64,000 nt of DNA, from NCBI RefSeq assembly GCF_964204645.1, contig NC_134026.1, positions 13,544,450 through 13,608,449 of the forward strand, given 5' to 3'. Source of the DNA: Tubulanus polymorphus. Its lineage: Eukaryota > Nemertea > Palaeonemertea > Tubulaniformes > Tubulanidae. Both the position numbers and the translations under genes were made by a program. Shown in pieces: positions 44,523-56,487 of this stretch (position 1 is the stretch's first letter; each line of letters opens with the position of its first letter). The notes below the pieces were generated by a model. That model was not told where the DNA came from. It saw only the letters and a list, made by a program, of their open reading frames with translations, and ran no database searches.

Positions 44523-45448
44523 CTAAGTCAAACTAGAATGTTGCTGAAGACGACTGATGCCCCCACATCAGGTGAAATGCCTGAGTGTAAAACCCACTAC
44601 GAGCATATGTCGACCTATTTATGAAGGCAGGAATTGAAAAATGCAAAACAGCTTCTGGTGACCTTGACCTGTGACCTACAAGACTCGAAATCTAATCACT
44701 CACGGTCTCTAGGGTAAATCATCCATAAAATTTCACAAAGTTATCTCATACAGTTTATGAATTAAGAGCCCGGAAATGAAAAATACAAATCAGCTCCTTG
44801 ACCTTGACCTTAGACCAAATGTAATCAGTTACTCACGGTCTCTAGGATAACCCATCCAAAAAATGACACCAAATTATCTTAAACTGTCTGAGATAGAACC
44901 CGGAAATGAAATTCACAAAATAGCTTCCTGCGACCTTGACCTCGGACCTACAAAACCCAAATATTAGTTGTATTTGAGTTAGCTTGTGCGTATACATTTA
45001 TGTGTGAATATTAGTTGTTTTCGAGCTTGTGAACCATGAACCATATAAGTTGTATTGTGACTGATTTATGTATAAATTTAAGTTTCGTATGATATTCAGT
45101 ACTGTGAGTAAGGCATTCCTGTAGTTTGTTTCGTTCATTCTGGACAGAAGCCCTCGAGGAGGATACAGTCAGGTTCGTCGCTATCAGGACAATTAAGTTA
45201 TCTTAAACCGTTTATGAGTTAGAGCCTGGAAATGAAATTTACAAAATGGCTTCCTGCGACCTTGGCCTTGGACCTACAGGACCCTCAATCTAATCAATTA
45301 CTAACCTCATATAGTACAACACAACTGTTGAATTTGAAGAAAATCTGTCAATGGGTTGAGGTGCTAGGGAACAGATACCACTGCGGACAGACGGACGGAC
45401 AATGAAGTGAATAAAGTATGCCCCCCACAACGCGATGTGGGGGCATAA
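44523..45448 (+). mobile_element. HINE-like element, family 5, near complete
   Basis: The 5' subterminal segment GATGCCCCCACATC (about 44558) is the complement of GATGTGGGGGCAT in the 3' hairpin (45418-45445), which is followed by AAAAATAAAA. The core has units of about 133 bp marked by CACGGTCTCTAGG (44701, 44834) and GACCTTGACCT. A GACAGACGGACGGAC stretch precedes the hairpin. An insertion of about 230 bp interrupts the core at 44957-45186. Confidence 0.7.
44957..45186. other. Insertion of about 230 bp in the family-5 core, possible solo LTR
   Basis: The sequence between CTACAAAACCC and AAGTTATCTTAAACCG is foreign to the satellite unit. It starts near TTGTATTTGAG and ends near ATCAGGACA, with a TATAAATTT box inside. 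TG..CA-like ends suggest a solo LTR, but no target duplication is certain. Confidence 0.35.
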
Positions 45449-46290
45449 AAATAAAATTTTTTAATGAAAGCTAATCTATAGAATCATTCCTTTTGAATGT
45501 TCTTTTTTTCACTTCGTTTTAGCCATTGTTATATTGTTCAATTGATGTACATATATACTGGTATGCTGAAGATAACTTAATACGCCTCGATAGCCGTGTT
45601 AATATACTCACTATAGAAACAATAATTGGTTACAGCGTAAAATATTCACTTCACCAATACACTTCACCATAGTCACACTGATTCACCAACATAAATGTTT
45701 TGATGTTATTTCTAGTAAATTGCCCATGGGAAAAGTGGTTCACCCTGAAAACTGCATACAGGAGCTTGTTTGGAGCGTTGCTTATAAAAAAATCTTTTGA
45801 ATCCTTTGATTAAAAAGATTGGTTTAACCAAGTTTATCAAAGGATTGCTAACGTAGGGGCATAAAAAATGACGGGTTCAATTGATGACACTTAATTTTTA
45901 ATCTTTAATTATTTAAGATAAGTTCTCAGAGTTGATCAAAACACAGATCTCGGGCACTGCAAGTGGTGTTATCACTGCGGAAAATAGTGGATGCACGCTA
46001 CCTGGTGTGCTGATATTATTTTGGTGTTTAAATGATGTTTTTTTTCAAACAAAATAAACTCCAAAATGCCTCCTTTTTGTGGAATATGTAAACTTCGACT
46101 TTGACATCAATATTTCTTGCGACTGTGATTGAAGCTCCCATAATCAGTAAATTCGAGTGATATAATCGGAGCAGAAATCTTAGCTGGCCAATTAATTTAC
46201 GCTGGTTTTTACGTATGAAGAATTGCGAAAAATGATCCGGCCTTATCCAAATTCCAAAAGTCCTATAGTTCACTGCGTAGTTGTGTCCGG
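45449..46290. other. Non-coding stretch
   Basis: No gene or recognisable repeat. Small frames at 46028-46273 lack support. Confidence 0.4.
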
Positions 46291-46580
46291 AGCACTCCCC
46301 ACTCTCTCGGCATTAGTGCTGAATATCGCGTGCGAGGCGTTAGACTAGATCAGCACGCGCGCTGTACGATCAATATCTCAATGTACAGACGCGTTCTGTG
46401 TTACACACACACAGCCACAGCGAGTGTATTGAGCGTTGACGCACTTCAGCGGCTTGAACTAACGAGTACCGTTGATTACTTTAAAACCGAATTTGAACAC
46501 TCATTAACTTCACAATCAAGTATAAACAGACAGACAGACATGACGACCATGCCATAGATGGGTTTGTCTGACGATGAAAC
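46291..46580 (+). repeat. Dispersed repeat family 4 (copy 2)
   Basis: Shares TACGATCAATATCTC, CAGCGGCTTGAACTA and the end CAGACAGACAGACATGACGA..GGGTTTGTCTGACGA with 51230-51610. A GGGTTTGTC/GACGAAACCC-like hairpin is at the 3' end. Confidence 0.7.
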
Positions 46581-47940
46581 TTATAAAAAAACATGAACCT
46601 CACTTATCCAAGACATCAAAATGGCGTGTATCCCTTGTGTAATTTCTTGTTCAGCTTAACTGGTTGTTTGGGGAATACCCCAGCTGCTGAGGGTATCTCC
46701 TAAACAACCAATCAGAGCACAGCTTTCTCACAATGATGTCGAAAGCGTGATTATGTAGGCCGCAGCCTACCCTGTTGAAGAGCAGTGATTAGGTGCAAGT
46801 GCCCACGTGATCTCCACAGAATGAAGGTATTAATTTTCCGGATGGAATATATATTCGCGAAAAAATACCGAACTTTGACTGATAATTACTGCGTAACTGG
46901 AACGTTTCATGGTCTCATCATCTCACCGTTTTATCTTTGGTAACGTTTTAAATGGCACTTATCGCATAACGAAAGTACACAGTACGAAAGACGGAAAGGT
47001 CTCCAGGGCCATTATGAAGACTCTTACGACATATGACAACATCAATAATTTTATTTAGAGTATATAAATCTATTTATCATGATAATCTTAATATTCTAAA
47101 GACATACAAGTTTCTGTCGATCTATCTATTCTGTAAAAATGGCGTATTATTCAATCTAAAAATAAATCTTCCAATCCTGTCTGCAACTTGACGATAGCTT
47201 AGGTTCTCTAGATGTATTTAGGAACCACAAAATCGCCGGAGCATAACTCAATGCTATAATGCTATAGATAATAGTTGTACCATCACGATACAACAAAAGA
47301 CCAAAAATCAACAACATACATAGATGCAACCCTAGTAGCGAAAGCTCGTGTGTCCAATAAATAGTTAACCTATATAGTACTACTCATCTCATCATTATTC
47401 AAAAACCAGGTTAATTACACAGCTACTCTACAAATCTTTTCATAGATGCCAATGAAAATGATCGCTAGTCATTCATCTTTATTCTTTTTTTTCTTAATAA
47501 ATTGCAGGTACACAACTACATTCTATACGGCATAGTTGTACACAGTGTTTTCCCAAGATTGACACACATCAATGACTTTTTGTAGGTACCTACCCAACAG
47601 CTCCCTCTGCAATCTCATTTAAAATGACCTTCCTTCACAGACCTCAACCAAAGTTACAGACCATTTTCTAAGGTTCTAGTTTTAAGAAAACACTGTGTAT
47701 CTGATCTTAATAACCTTAACATGAGGTCACCTGTGTCGACAAGCCAAACTTTCAGACATAAAAGAAAAACAAATACACTTAAAGGAATACAAAAAGATGC
47801 AGAAGTGCAGTACTAACAAAGTGATATTCTAAACTTCAAGATCTAGATCGGCCAGTAACAAGACACTATGTACATAAATGTTTTTAAATGAACTTGGCTT
47901 TCTAGAAAATTATGAAACACCTAAGAACTTTAATTCTTAC
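46581..47940. other. INPP5A intron sequence, nothing recognised
   Basis: No open exon, repeat or RNA gene is evident. An imperfect palindrome (TGGTTGTTTGGGGAATACCC with its partner) lies at 46660-46715. Confidence 0.4.
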
Positions 47941-48025
47941 CTTTACAAGTAGCTGTGTATCTAAACGAAAGTTAAAATCTCCAAACATGAAAAATGGTAC
48001 ATTTTCATGTTGGTCTGAGGCAATT
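47941..48025 (-). CDS. INPP5A: INPP5A exon with catalytic GDFNFR motif
   Basis: An 85-nt exon between a strong acceptor (TTTTGTCATTTCAG) and donor (GTAAAG then GTAAGAAT). After one base that completes an R-type codon it reads IASDQHENVPFFMF then GDFNFRLDTQLLVK. GDFNFR is the first signature of inositol-polyphosphate 5-phosphatases (Asp and Asn at the metal/phosphate site). The flanking residues match the DRIIDQRFEKV..FVFGDFNFRLD segment of INPP5A. It ends in phase 0, matching the exon at 32790-32960. Confidence 0.9.
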
Positions 48026-48502
48026 CTGAAATGACAAAATGAAAAAAAGCCTTTTTTTAATTCAAGTCTTTGGAATTCCTTGACTCACACTATAGCCTAA
48101 ATGCAATTTCTTCTAGCAATTGGAGCACTAGATAAGAGGTCCAGAGACCCTCATAACTCTTTAGTGTATGGTGGTCATGACAACTTATAACAGTTCATGG
48201 AGCAACAGTTGAAATTTCATCAGTTATAGATAATACTGTAAGCATGTCACAGTCAGTTATACGATAGATAAACAGACTTGTAGAGTTTTCTGTTTTTCTC
48301 ATGACTGACTACTGTCTGTCACTCCTGCTCTCAGTGCGGCGTTTTGATCCATTATGTTGTTAACAATCGGTTTATCTACCTTTATTATGCATCAATTTGT
48401 TCAGTGAGGCATTTGCATTGAGAATTAAACAACAATTTTTACTAAAGTTGTTTCTGTTTTCATTCGTGGGCGATAGTTTTCTCAGCACTCGCGCAATGTT
48501 GA

Positions 48503-48640
48503 AACAAGAGGCCCATGGGCCTTGAAGCATTGGCAGATTATACTGTGGTATTAAGTGGTTATAATGTTTAACATCTGCCGGCAAATCTTCTATGACGATG
48601 TTGATTGGGAGGACCACAGACTTAAAGGTCTATTTGTCTA
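48503..48640 (+). repeat. HINE family 2, 5' fragment
   Basis: ACAAGAGGCCCATGGGCCTT start as at 14948 and 30816, then diverging. Confidence 0.5.
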
Positions 48641-49003
48641 GTACGATTTTATTCCTGAAAATGAATCTATTTTCTGCCGAACAATTTAGCCTAGGCTATT
48701 TGTACTGTTAAACCTCATTAATGCAATTCTGTTAAAAAGACGAAACTAGTTTATTCTGATGTTTTCCATCATGTCCCAGCCAAGATATTTATATCAATCA
48801 AGATTTGGATACAAAAACCCTTTTTTACGCATGAACTGTTCGGCCCCACTGAATAATGAAAACAAAAACAGAACGATTTTTCTGAATGCAATTGCAAGAC
48901 CCTCTGATCTTAGAGCTCCAAGCTCTGATGCATGTACGCATGCAAAACGTCGCAGAGAGCGATGCCGGCGTTGGTGTCACTGAGGCCGGCTGATGATTGT
49001 TTA

Positions 49004-49216
49004 ATTGTCTTTTTGTTTGTTTGGCTTTACGTACGTCGTTTGGATCTTGGTTTCCCAAGACTATTCCTATTGGATTGTTCATTTAACCTCACGACGGTAC
49101 AGCCTTTGAAGTGTTGCCCGCACACTGTTCCCAGCCAGCAGGACTCGAACCCACTTGTCACTCAGCATTGATAGTGGATTCAACAGCATCACGCCTTATC
49201 TCACTGAGCTAACGAG
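49004..49216 (-). mobile_element. tRNA-derived SINE-like element
   Basis: On the minus strand TTAGCTCAGTGAG (49212-49200) matches an RNA polymerase III A box and GTGGGTTCGAGTCC (49154-49141) a B box, about 50 bases apart. The head folds only loosely as a tRNA and is followed by an unrelated body and an A-rich AAACAAACAAAAAG tail near 49010. No full tRNA acceptor stem is seen, so this is not a functional tRNA. Confidence 0.5.
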
Positions 49217-50265
49217 GCCGCTCGATTCAATTCCAAAAAAACTACAGCAGCGGCAAATAACCATCGCAATATTGCAATTTACGACAAACAACGCGTAAAT
49301 TCAATCACTGTTGTTTAACGCATGGAAAAGATAATAAAAGGTATTTTTTCCCGGCGCGCATTACAAAGCGAATCTCTGCCGAGTACGTACAATAGGGTGC
49401 TACCGCCTTATGAGTGCGCAGCAGGCGGGTAGGGCGTCCTAAAGTGAAAACTTATATTAGAATATAGCTGAATCGAATTTTACAATGTCAGTCAACTGAT
49501 TGATGATACAACATGGTTGTTCTCGGCGTACTTAACAATGATATTTTCCTCCAATAAACAACTCTGGTAAAATTGAATAAAATGATCTATCTTTATAGGT
49601 GATATCGTATCATGGTGGTAGCCTACCGTTTACCGTTTGATGTTTCGTGTCATCATGAAATGGTTTTAACTTTAGTAAAGGCGTTCCCGCACGATCACAT
49701 ACGGGTTTCAGTCACGAGTAGGCTGCCATTCCACTGCTCTAGAAATACTTATTCTGACGCTGAGAATTAATCCCAAATAATCCCATGGATACTGATAGTT
49801 GGAATAACAGTGATATCCAAACACTGACACATTTATAAACTGGAGGTACATAATTTTATGTTTTTCTATTCAGAAGAGGCTGTTCCCCATTCTTTACTGC
49901 CAATGTCAATGCGGACATATCGCTAGGCTATTGTTTAACCCGTTCTCATCAACCAGATAATGAACGATAAAAATGCGATTGAATAACTTTTTGGACCATT
50001 AAATCAGAAATCTGGCGACGCTATGTTGTGGGGAATAATTGAAACATTTTGTTTAGTAATTTTCAGCTGTTTCTAATGTTTTACATGAACAAAGTAACAA
50101 TTTGAAGTTACTATGAAAATGAGAAGAGTCGGCGCTATTTTTTCATGCTACTATTTTCGATCCATTTTGCTAGCATTGGCATGACGTCATAGACGTCAAC
50201 CAATGCTAACCAGAAAGAAACTTTCCATGATGGGTTTCTGTGTAATTGTTTCTGTTTCATTCACC
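49217..50265. other. Non-coding stretch
   Basis: No supported gene or repeat. Confidence 0.4.
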
Positions 50266-50390
50266 AAATTCAAATTCAAATTCAAAATAACTTTATTGAT
50301 CCTTAATGTTCAACATATACATCATTGGATTGACATTTTCAATAAAGTGGACAGGACAAACAAGAGACATGGAGAATAGAAAAAAAGAAA
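50266..50390 (-). mobile_element. Non-LTR retrotransposon 3' end
   Basis: On the minus strand a 3'-UTR-like sequence (CACTTTATTGAAAATGTC..GGATCAATAAAGTTATTTTG) runs into a (AATTTG)n tail at 50285-50266. A hexanucleotide tail directly after the UTR is typical of LINE 3' ends. No coding part remains. Confidence 0.5.
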
Positions 50391-51209
50391 AACAAAAAAT
50401 AATACAGTATAATGGAGCAGTTTAGAAGGACACCGAACTCGCTGTCAAAAAGGCGATTCTCGATATAAATAGTAATGGGTTTTCCCCGCGGGATACCCGC
50501 TCTGGGAAAGGCACCTGAATCGATGCTACGAGTTCGAATCCCAATATTTAGACGTAATTTATTATGCTTTGAAATAAATTCTTAGAATTTCTATTTATGA
50601 TAGGATGTGCAGGTTTTGATTTGGTAATGATGTTAATAAAAGTTAACCTCTTAAGGTATTGTTTTCTATCTATTATTTGTGACAGATTAGTTTCGATGCT
50701 CCTCACAACCCGCCCCACCACGTGTCACTTATTCACGGACGCGCGGATCGTATCATTTGTAATAGGTCTACCACATGAAAGAGTCCGTGGCCTACCGTAG
50801 AATAGTAGGGCCTACCGATTACTATGTGCGATGAAAGTAGTGTTTGAATAAAACAAACTTTTAATGAAACAAACATTATTTATCATAATCAATCAATAGA
50901 TCAGGTACCGCCTAAATAATTGTTTGTTTCGTGAAATTTGTACAAAACTTTGCGACTTCGTCATGTCTTGTGACCCTGAAAATACTAGAAGAATCATCGG
51001 TAAGCTTATAAAACGGCGAGGTCAACGTAGTAACAACAACTTCGGGGATTGAAAAAAAAAAACTCAAAAGAATTATTTTTTATACTGAGTTTTATATAAT
51101 GAGTTATACTGATGGTGAGTAGCGACCGTCATTGACACCGGTTATTTATCCATTCACTATCAAATGTGACGAGCCCAATAAATGATTGCGCATAGATTCG
51201 GCCTCTCAG

Positions 51210-51615
51210 TATTTAGCACAGCAGTTCCGAGAAGTGTTAAGACCGATCAGCGGGCGCGCTATCTAAAACCGGTGCTAGTACGATCAATATCTACAGGTAT
51301 ATACGTGTTCAGTATTACACAGCGAGTACCAGTATGTTGATCGAGCGTCGTCGTAGCAACGCGCTATACAGCGGCTTGAACTAGCGAGTAACGTTAATTA
51401 TCTTTTAACCAAATTAGAGCACTTATAACCATCGGAATCAAATATAAACCAAGCTGCACCATCTACATCAAGTAGAGAATACCTGTGTGAAATTACAGAA
51501 TTGTCGGTCAACACAAACAGCTTAAATCGTGTCATAAAGAAACATCCACAGACGGACAGACAGACAGACATGACGACGATGCCATAGATGGGTTTGTCTG
51601 ACGACGAAACCCATC
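51210..51615 (+). repeat. Dispersed repeat family 4 (copy 3)
   Basis: Longest copy of the family; also contains the TATAAACCAAGCTGCACCATCT block shared with 32520-32665. Ends in CAGACAGACAGACATGACGA and a GGGTTTGTC/GAAACCC hairpin. Confidence 0.7.
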
Positions 51616-53190
51616 AAAAACTGCTCTGTGGACGCTCGGAAATGTTGCTATGACATCATCGCCTATTCATTAGCACAACAAAATACAGTAGGTGGCGCCA
51701 CGTGACGGGCCGCAAAAGCCATTTTTCAGCATTACGCAAGTGTATATGCTAGGTAAACAATCACCGATAGATAAAAAACACAAACAAATTTATGCCAATT
51801 CATAATCTATTTCTGAATGCAAATATCTTACTGACCAAATTGATGCATAATATTCACAGATCAATTGATAAGTAACAAAATTATGGACCAAAATGTTGCA
51901 CAGAGAGCATGGGTGACAGACAGTAGTAAATTTCTTTTTTGTAGACAGGTCTGATATGTTGGTATATGTACAACTTGAATATCATGACAATACCAGAAAC
52001 TTGTCACTAGAAAGATGTTCACAAAGGAATGGTTGGAGTCATGTCAAACTGATTTCAAGCATCCAGGAAGAGAGACACTCTAAATATTTGGATGGATATA
52101 TGAAAGCTGTGGGTACTGGAGTGTGTAATGGGTAGTGTAGTGTGATCTGTGTGCATTTGTGGCCAGCACACAGATCACATTGTTCAATGGGGTTTGGTCC
52201 AGGACTCGCGAGATTTTCAACAACACGGAAGTAACGTGTAATAAATGATGACTTGAATTGCATGACTACCTACCACCCCTCATTATTGTTGGAAAACTAA
52301 ACGTTCCGCACTGACTAAAAATTAGTAATAACGTTTTAGAAATGGCCAGAATTTTAACTTAGGTTCTATCTCATTTTTATTTTACAATTGCGATTGGTAA
52401 AATTTTTTTTTAAACGGCCGTTAAGGCTTCATGTTTCGTCTGCAATTCACTGCAAATAGTTACGCAACTACGCACATTTCAGTGTTTTTGGCAGCTGTAC
52501 ACTCAATCGGCACCGTTCGTGACTAGCTTCACTGCGGAATTATCATTAATTAACATCGCCATATCACATCATCAACTTATATTGTGCCTTAAAACCCTAA
52601 CAGCCTAAATAATTGAAATGCACACACGATTTCTATCATTGAAAATTGAGAGAGTGGCCATGTTTGTGTTTGCTGCTTCGCGTAAATCCCGCGCGGTGGC
52701 GCACCCGCGCGGAGTGGGGCCGATAGGTCTAGTAAAACGCATGACGCGGAACTTCTTATTTTTCACTATAAATAGTAATCTGCAGGAAAACAGTGGTATG
52801 GGACAAGGCACCAGACCAACTAAGTCATATTTCAAATCCCACTTTTTAGAGGCAATATTCTATAAAATTAATTCATAAGAGTCTAGGTAATTGGTGATTT
52901 GGTAATGGTATTAATTTAAGTTAACCTCATTATATGTTTCATTATCTTAGATTAGGAATCGTCCCCTTCATCTATTTCATTAGTATATTTGTTTTGATTC
53001 AGTCCATTATAAACCAACCACACCTCCCAGGAGCGAAAGAGGGGTTCGATTTTGAAATCAGAAATATGGATCGAAATATAGAGAAAGTTGTGTGTTCGGC
53101 TGTCAATTCTTTATAATATATGTTAACATTGAAGTATATGATAAGAAACTTTGGTTCAATGTAAACAATCATTCAACCAGCCTGAACCAG
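51616..53190. other. Non-coding stretch
   Basis: No supported gene. TTTGGTAATGGTATTAATTT near 52900 resembles 50620. GC-rich CCCGCGCGGTGGCGCACCCG near 52690 stands out but has no clear ORF. Confidence 0.4.
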
Positions 53191-53245
53191 TGATTGATTG
53201 GGGTTGATTTCAGGCAGTTCAATTCAACTCTTTCAGCTACTATTT

Positions 53246-56215
53246 GAAAGGCTGAATCCAAGAACATGTCTATCGCACTTTTGAGCCCAAACATCTACTT
53301 TTACTTAGTAGCCACTTGAGAACAATAAGCAATTAACGATATCGGCTACTTTTCCAGTAGTATACATTTCAAAACAGTCACTCTGGAATAGTATTCCTTT
53401 CAATTCGATTGGTTTTCTATAGTGGCTGTTTCGAAGAGTCTACTATTGAAAAGTGACCATTTTGAAACATCTGGTTTTGATAGTGCACACTAGCAGTAGA
53501 GGTGACTGTAAAACCACCCGCCTGTTAACAGTGACTTAATGATAGTAACTCCTACCATAGCAGCTACTCTCAAAACACATCGTTTCTAAAAGTCAACTAT
53601 TGAAAAGTGACCATTTTGAGAAGGCATGGTTATTTCCTGTTCAAAATAGTAGCATCTGTTAAAGATTTGCAGTGATACGTGACAGGTTCAAAGGTACTGT
53701 TAAACCCTATATGCTTTGTATACAGAACTCTGTATGCTTTGAATACAGTTCTGTGAATAGAAAATCAAAGTTTTTGAGATAATAAGAATCCCCTAAATTA
53801 TATTACGCTCAACAAAATGGAAAACTATTCATTCATATAACATCATCATGGATTAAATCCATTAATACTAAAATATGGTGCCAGTCCTAGAATTCTTAGT
53901 ATTTTAAGATTTTTGTTTTACATTTGCGATTATAAAACATTCTGGTAGACAAAAAAATAAATTTGTCTATTAGGCTTAATTTGTTTTTAAGGGTATATGA
54001 GAGAGGAATATACAAATAAAATCATATGTTCAAAAAATATGAATTACGAAAAAAATGTATCTAAAATACTTAGAATTAACCTTGAATTTATTGTTTATTT
54101 CGAAACAAACGATTTTTAAGTAATCCATGTGATGTTCACTTTGTCACGCTGTTCTCTGCTCGTTCGTTAATGAATATTGAATCGTTTTATCGCTCGCAAG
54201 AAGTGATACCATAATCAAAATCTTATTTCGTAGTTATACAGTTTGGTTGATATGAAATTACCAACTTATTATAAAAGATCAAACAATTAGCGTATAAAAG
54301 TGCAGTGTTGAGATGTTCACGTAATTTTGAAGTCAGCAATTTCATTTGATAGAGAAAACTTCTTTTGGCTTAAGATGTGAAAGAAATGCGATAGGCTGTA
54401 ATTCTAGTTTCACATACTTTCCTACTTTGTTAAGTAAATTGTTTATATAGGTTATCAAAAACCCAGCAGCAGCTATCGGTCAGCAGGTCAATTACACTGG
54501 CTAACTAGACAGTGATTGATGAACGAATGAACAAACTGCATTGGCCACCAAAAGACCACAAACCAGCACCGCAATATCTCTATGAAACTTTATTTCAAGG
54601 TGCCAATATAATAACATGCCAAAATGTACGGTGTTTGAACTTCGCTGAATCGATGAACCAATGAATCGCTGAATTATAAGATAACTATCAGTTTTCTCCT
54701 ACTAAACTCTTTTTCTCAAATTATCGTAAACCAACGTTACCAATACTTGAATTTGGAAGTGAATGCGGGCTAGAACCAACAAAGATGCAGAAATACAGGG
54801 AATCCCTCTCATAGCGACCAACATGGTTGTATATCCCATCTTTGCCGATAAGTAAATAATTTTCGGTCTAAACGACTACAGGACCCGAAGAAGTCGAATA
54901 AAATACTCTAAAGCGTGTTAACTGTAGATAAATGAAGAAATTCCACAATAGAATTTTGTATCATGAAATTTATTATAGTTAAACCACAACGTTTCAGCTG
55001 TTGACTGACAGCCATCTGACTAAAAGCCCTTATCACTAGGAATGTCTACATTCCACCTGATGATGGCTGTTAGTCTACAGTCAAAACGTTGCGGTTTCAC
55101 CTTAACAAATTTTATCATATTTATAATTATATTACGGGATTTCTTCATTCATGACCCCAGGGAAAGCCGTTACCGTAATCCAAATGAAATCTTGAATACC
55201 ATACAAAGTTTCTTCTATTAAATTCGATCAAATATGGGCACAATTTGATGATTTCTTTAGAATGTTAAAAGTCCACATGGATATAGCATGTTTGAAAAAA
55301 ATCAATGATTTCTCGAAATTAGAATTCAGGGAAATTCGAACACTCCGAAATGCACATCTTAATTTAAGATGCAAAGACATCCAGGCCCCCGTTGAAAATA
55401 AACCACCATTTCAATAATGAGAGGTTAGCCTGAATTTATGATTGCTCTTTTAATCTAAGAATTTAAATCAAAAATAAATGCAGACCTATGCTTGATAATA
55501 GCTGCATTTGTTCAAATTGAATTCTTTATTCAATTATATCGCCATGAAAAGAAGGAAATTTTGATTTATCTTAAAACTACATAACTATTGACAATTTGTA
55601 AACAAATTTTACTCCAATCTCGACTTTTATTGGTTAGAGCTGGGAATCGCTCATTACATTTCACATCCTCAAAGAGTATCTACAATATCTTCAGATCTCA
55701 ACTGAGTCACTCTAAATAGAACTATACCCCAAACTATAGCGTGAGTAGAGTTTTCCGTATGTTTATATTGTCATGTATCACTGCAAATCTGAAGCATATG
55801 TTGCTACAGTGTATTTATAACAGGGAATCTGGCAAGCGATCTCAAAATGGTCACTTTTCAATAGTTGACTTTTAGAAACGATGTGTTTTGAGAGTAGCTG
55901 CTATGGTAGGAGTTACTATCACAAAGTCACTGTTAACGGGCGGGTGGTTTTACAGTCACCTCTACTGCTAGTGTGCACTATCAAAACCAGATGTTTCAAA
56001 ATGGTCACTTTTCAATAGTAGACTCTTCGAAACAGCCACTATAGAAAACCAACCGAATTGAAAGGAATACTATTCCAGAGTGACTGTTTTGAAATGTATA
56101 CTACTGGAAAAGTAGCCGATATCGTTAATTGCTTATTGTTCTCAAGTGGCTACTAAGTAAAAGTAGACGTTTGGGCTCAAAAGTGGGATAGACATGTTCT
56201 TGGATTCAGCCTTTC
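53246..56215. mobile_element. Foldback element with 375-bp inverted arms
   Basis: 53246-53620 and 55841-56215 are near-perfect inverted copies, starting GAAAGGCTGAATCC. ATTT flanks at 53242-53245 and 56216-56219. The unoccupied form of the site is found inverted at about 60355-60375. The 2.2-kb middle is AT-rich with no coding frame. Within each arm CTATTGAAAAGTGACCATTT occurs twice. A 4-bp duplication with long arms does not point to one superfamily. Confidence 0.85.
54955..55125. repeat. Inverted pair of ribozyme-like PLE relics
   Basis: GATGGCTGT..ACAG..AAACGTTG(C/T)GGTTT occurs on plus at 55063-55100 and on minus at about 55025-54982, with matching flanks (TGATAAAATTT-like). The plus copy has CCTGATGATGGCTGT with a stem II partner, but lacks the G of GAAA, so it is a degenerate hammerhead-like core. 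Confidence 0.45.
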
Positions 56216-56487
56216 ATTTGTTAGTCATTTTGTAATATAAAAGTCAACCATCCAACTGACTGTATGACGTCGAAAAATCAATCTTTGGGCAATTTTTGGT
56301 AGAGCTTGGCACCCGGGCTTAGATGAAAGGTGAGACTCCCCCCACCTTGAAACACCCGTCTGCCACTCTGGGATTTTTCACTTTCGGCATATAGGGGGCG
56401 CTAAATACGGGGTAGATTCTGTGCACATTTACTTTTACCTGTTCTGGAGTTGAGCCCTATGTCTTTATACCATTTTTAGGGATATGA

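Noticed and set aside
46660-46715. Imperfect palindrome as a possible RNA hairpin gene
   Set aside because: Isolated, short, with no second copy or promoter features.
50500-50560. B-box-like GAGTTCGAATCCC on the plus strand
   Set aside because: No A box at a workable distance and no tRNA fold; too weak to call.
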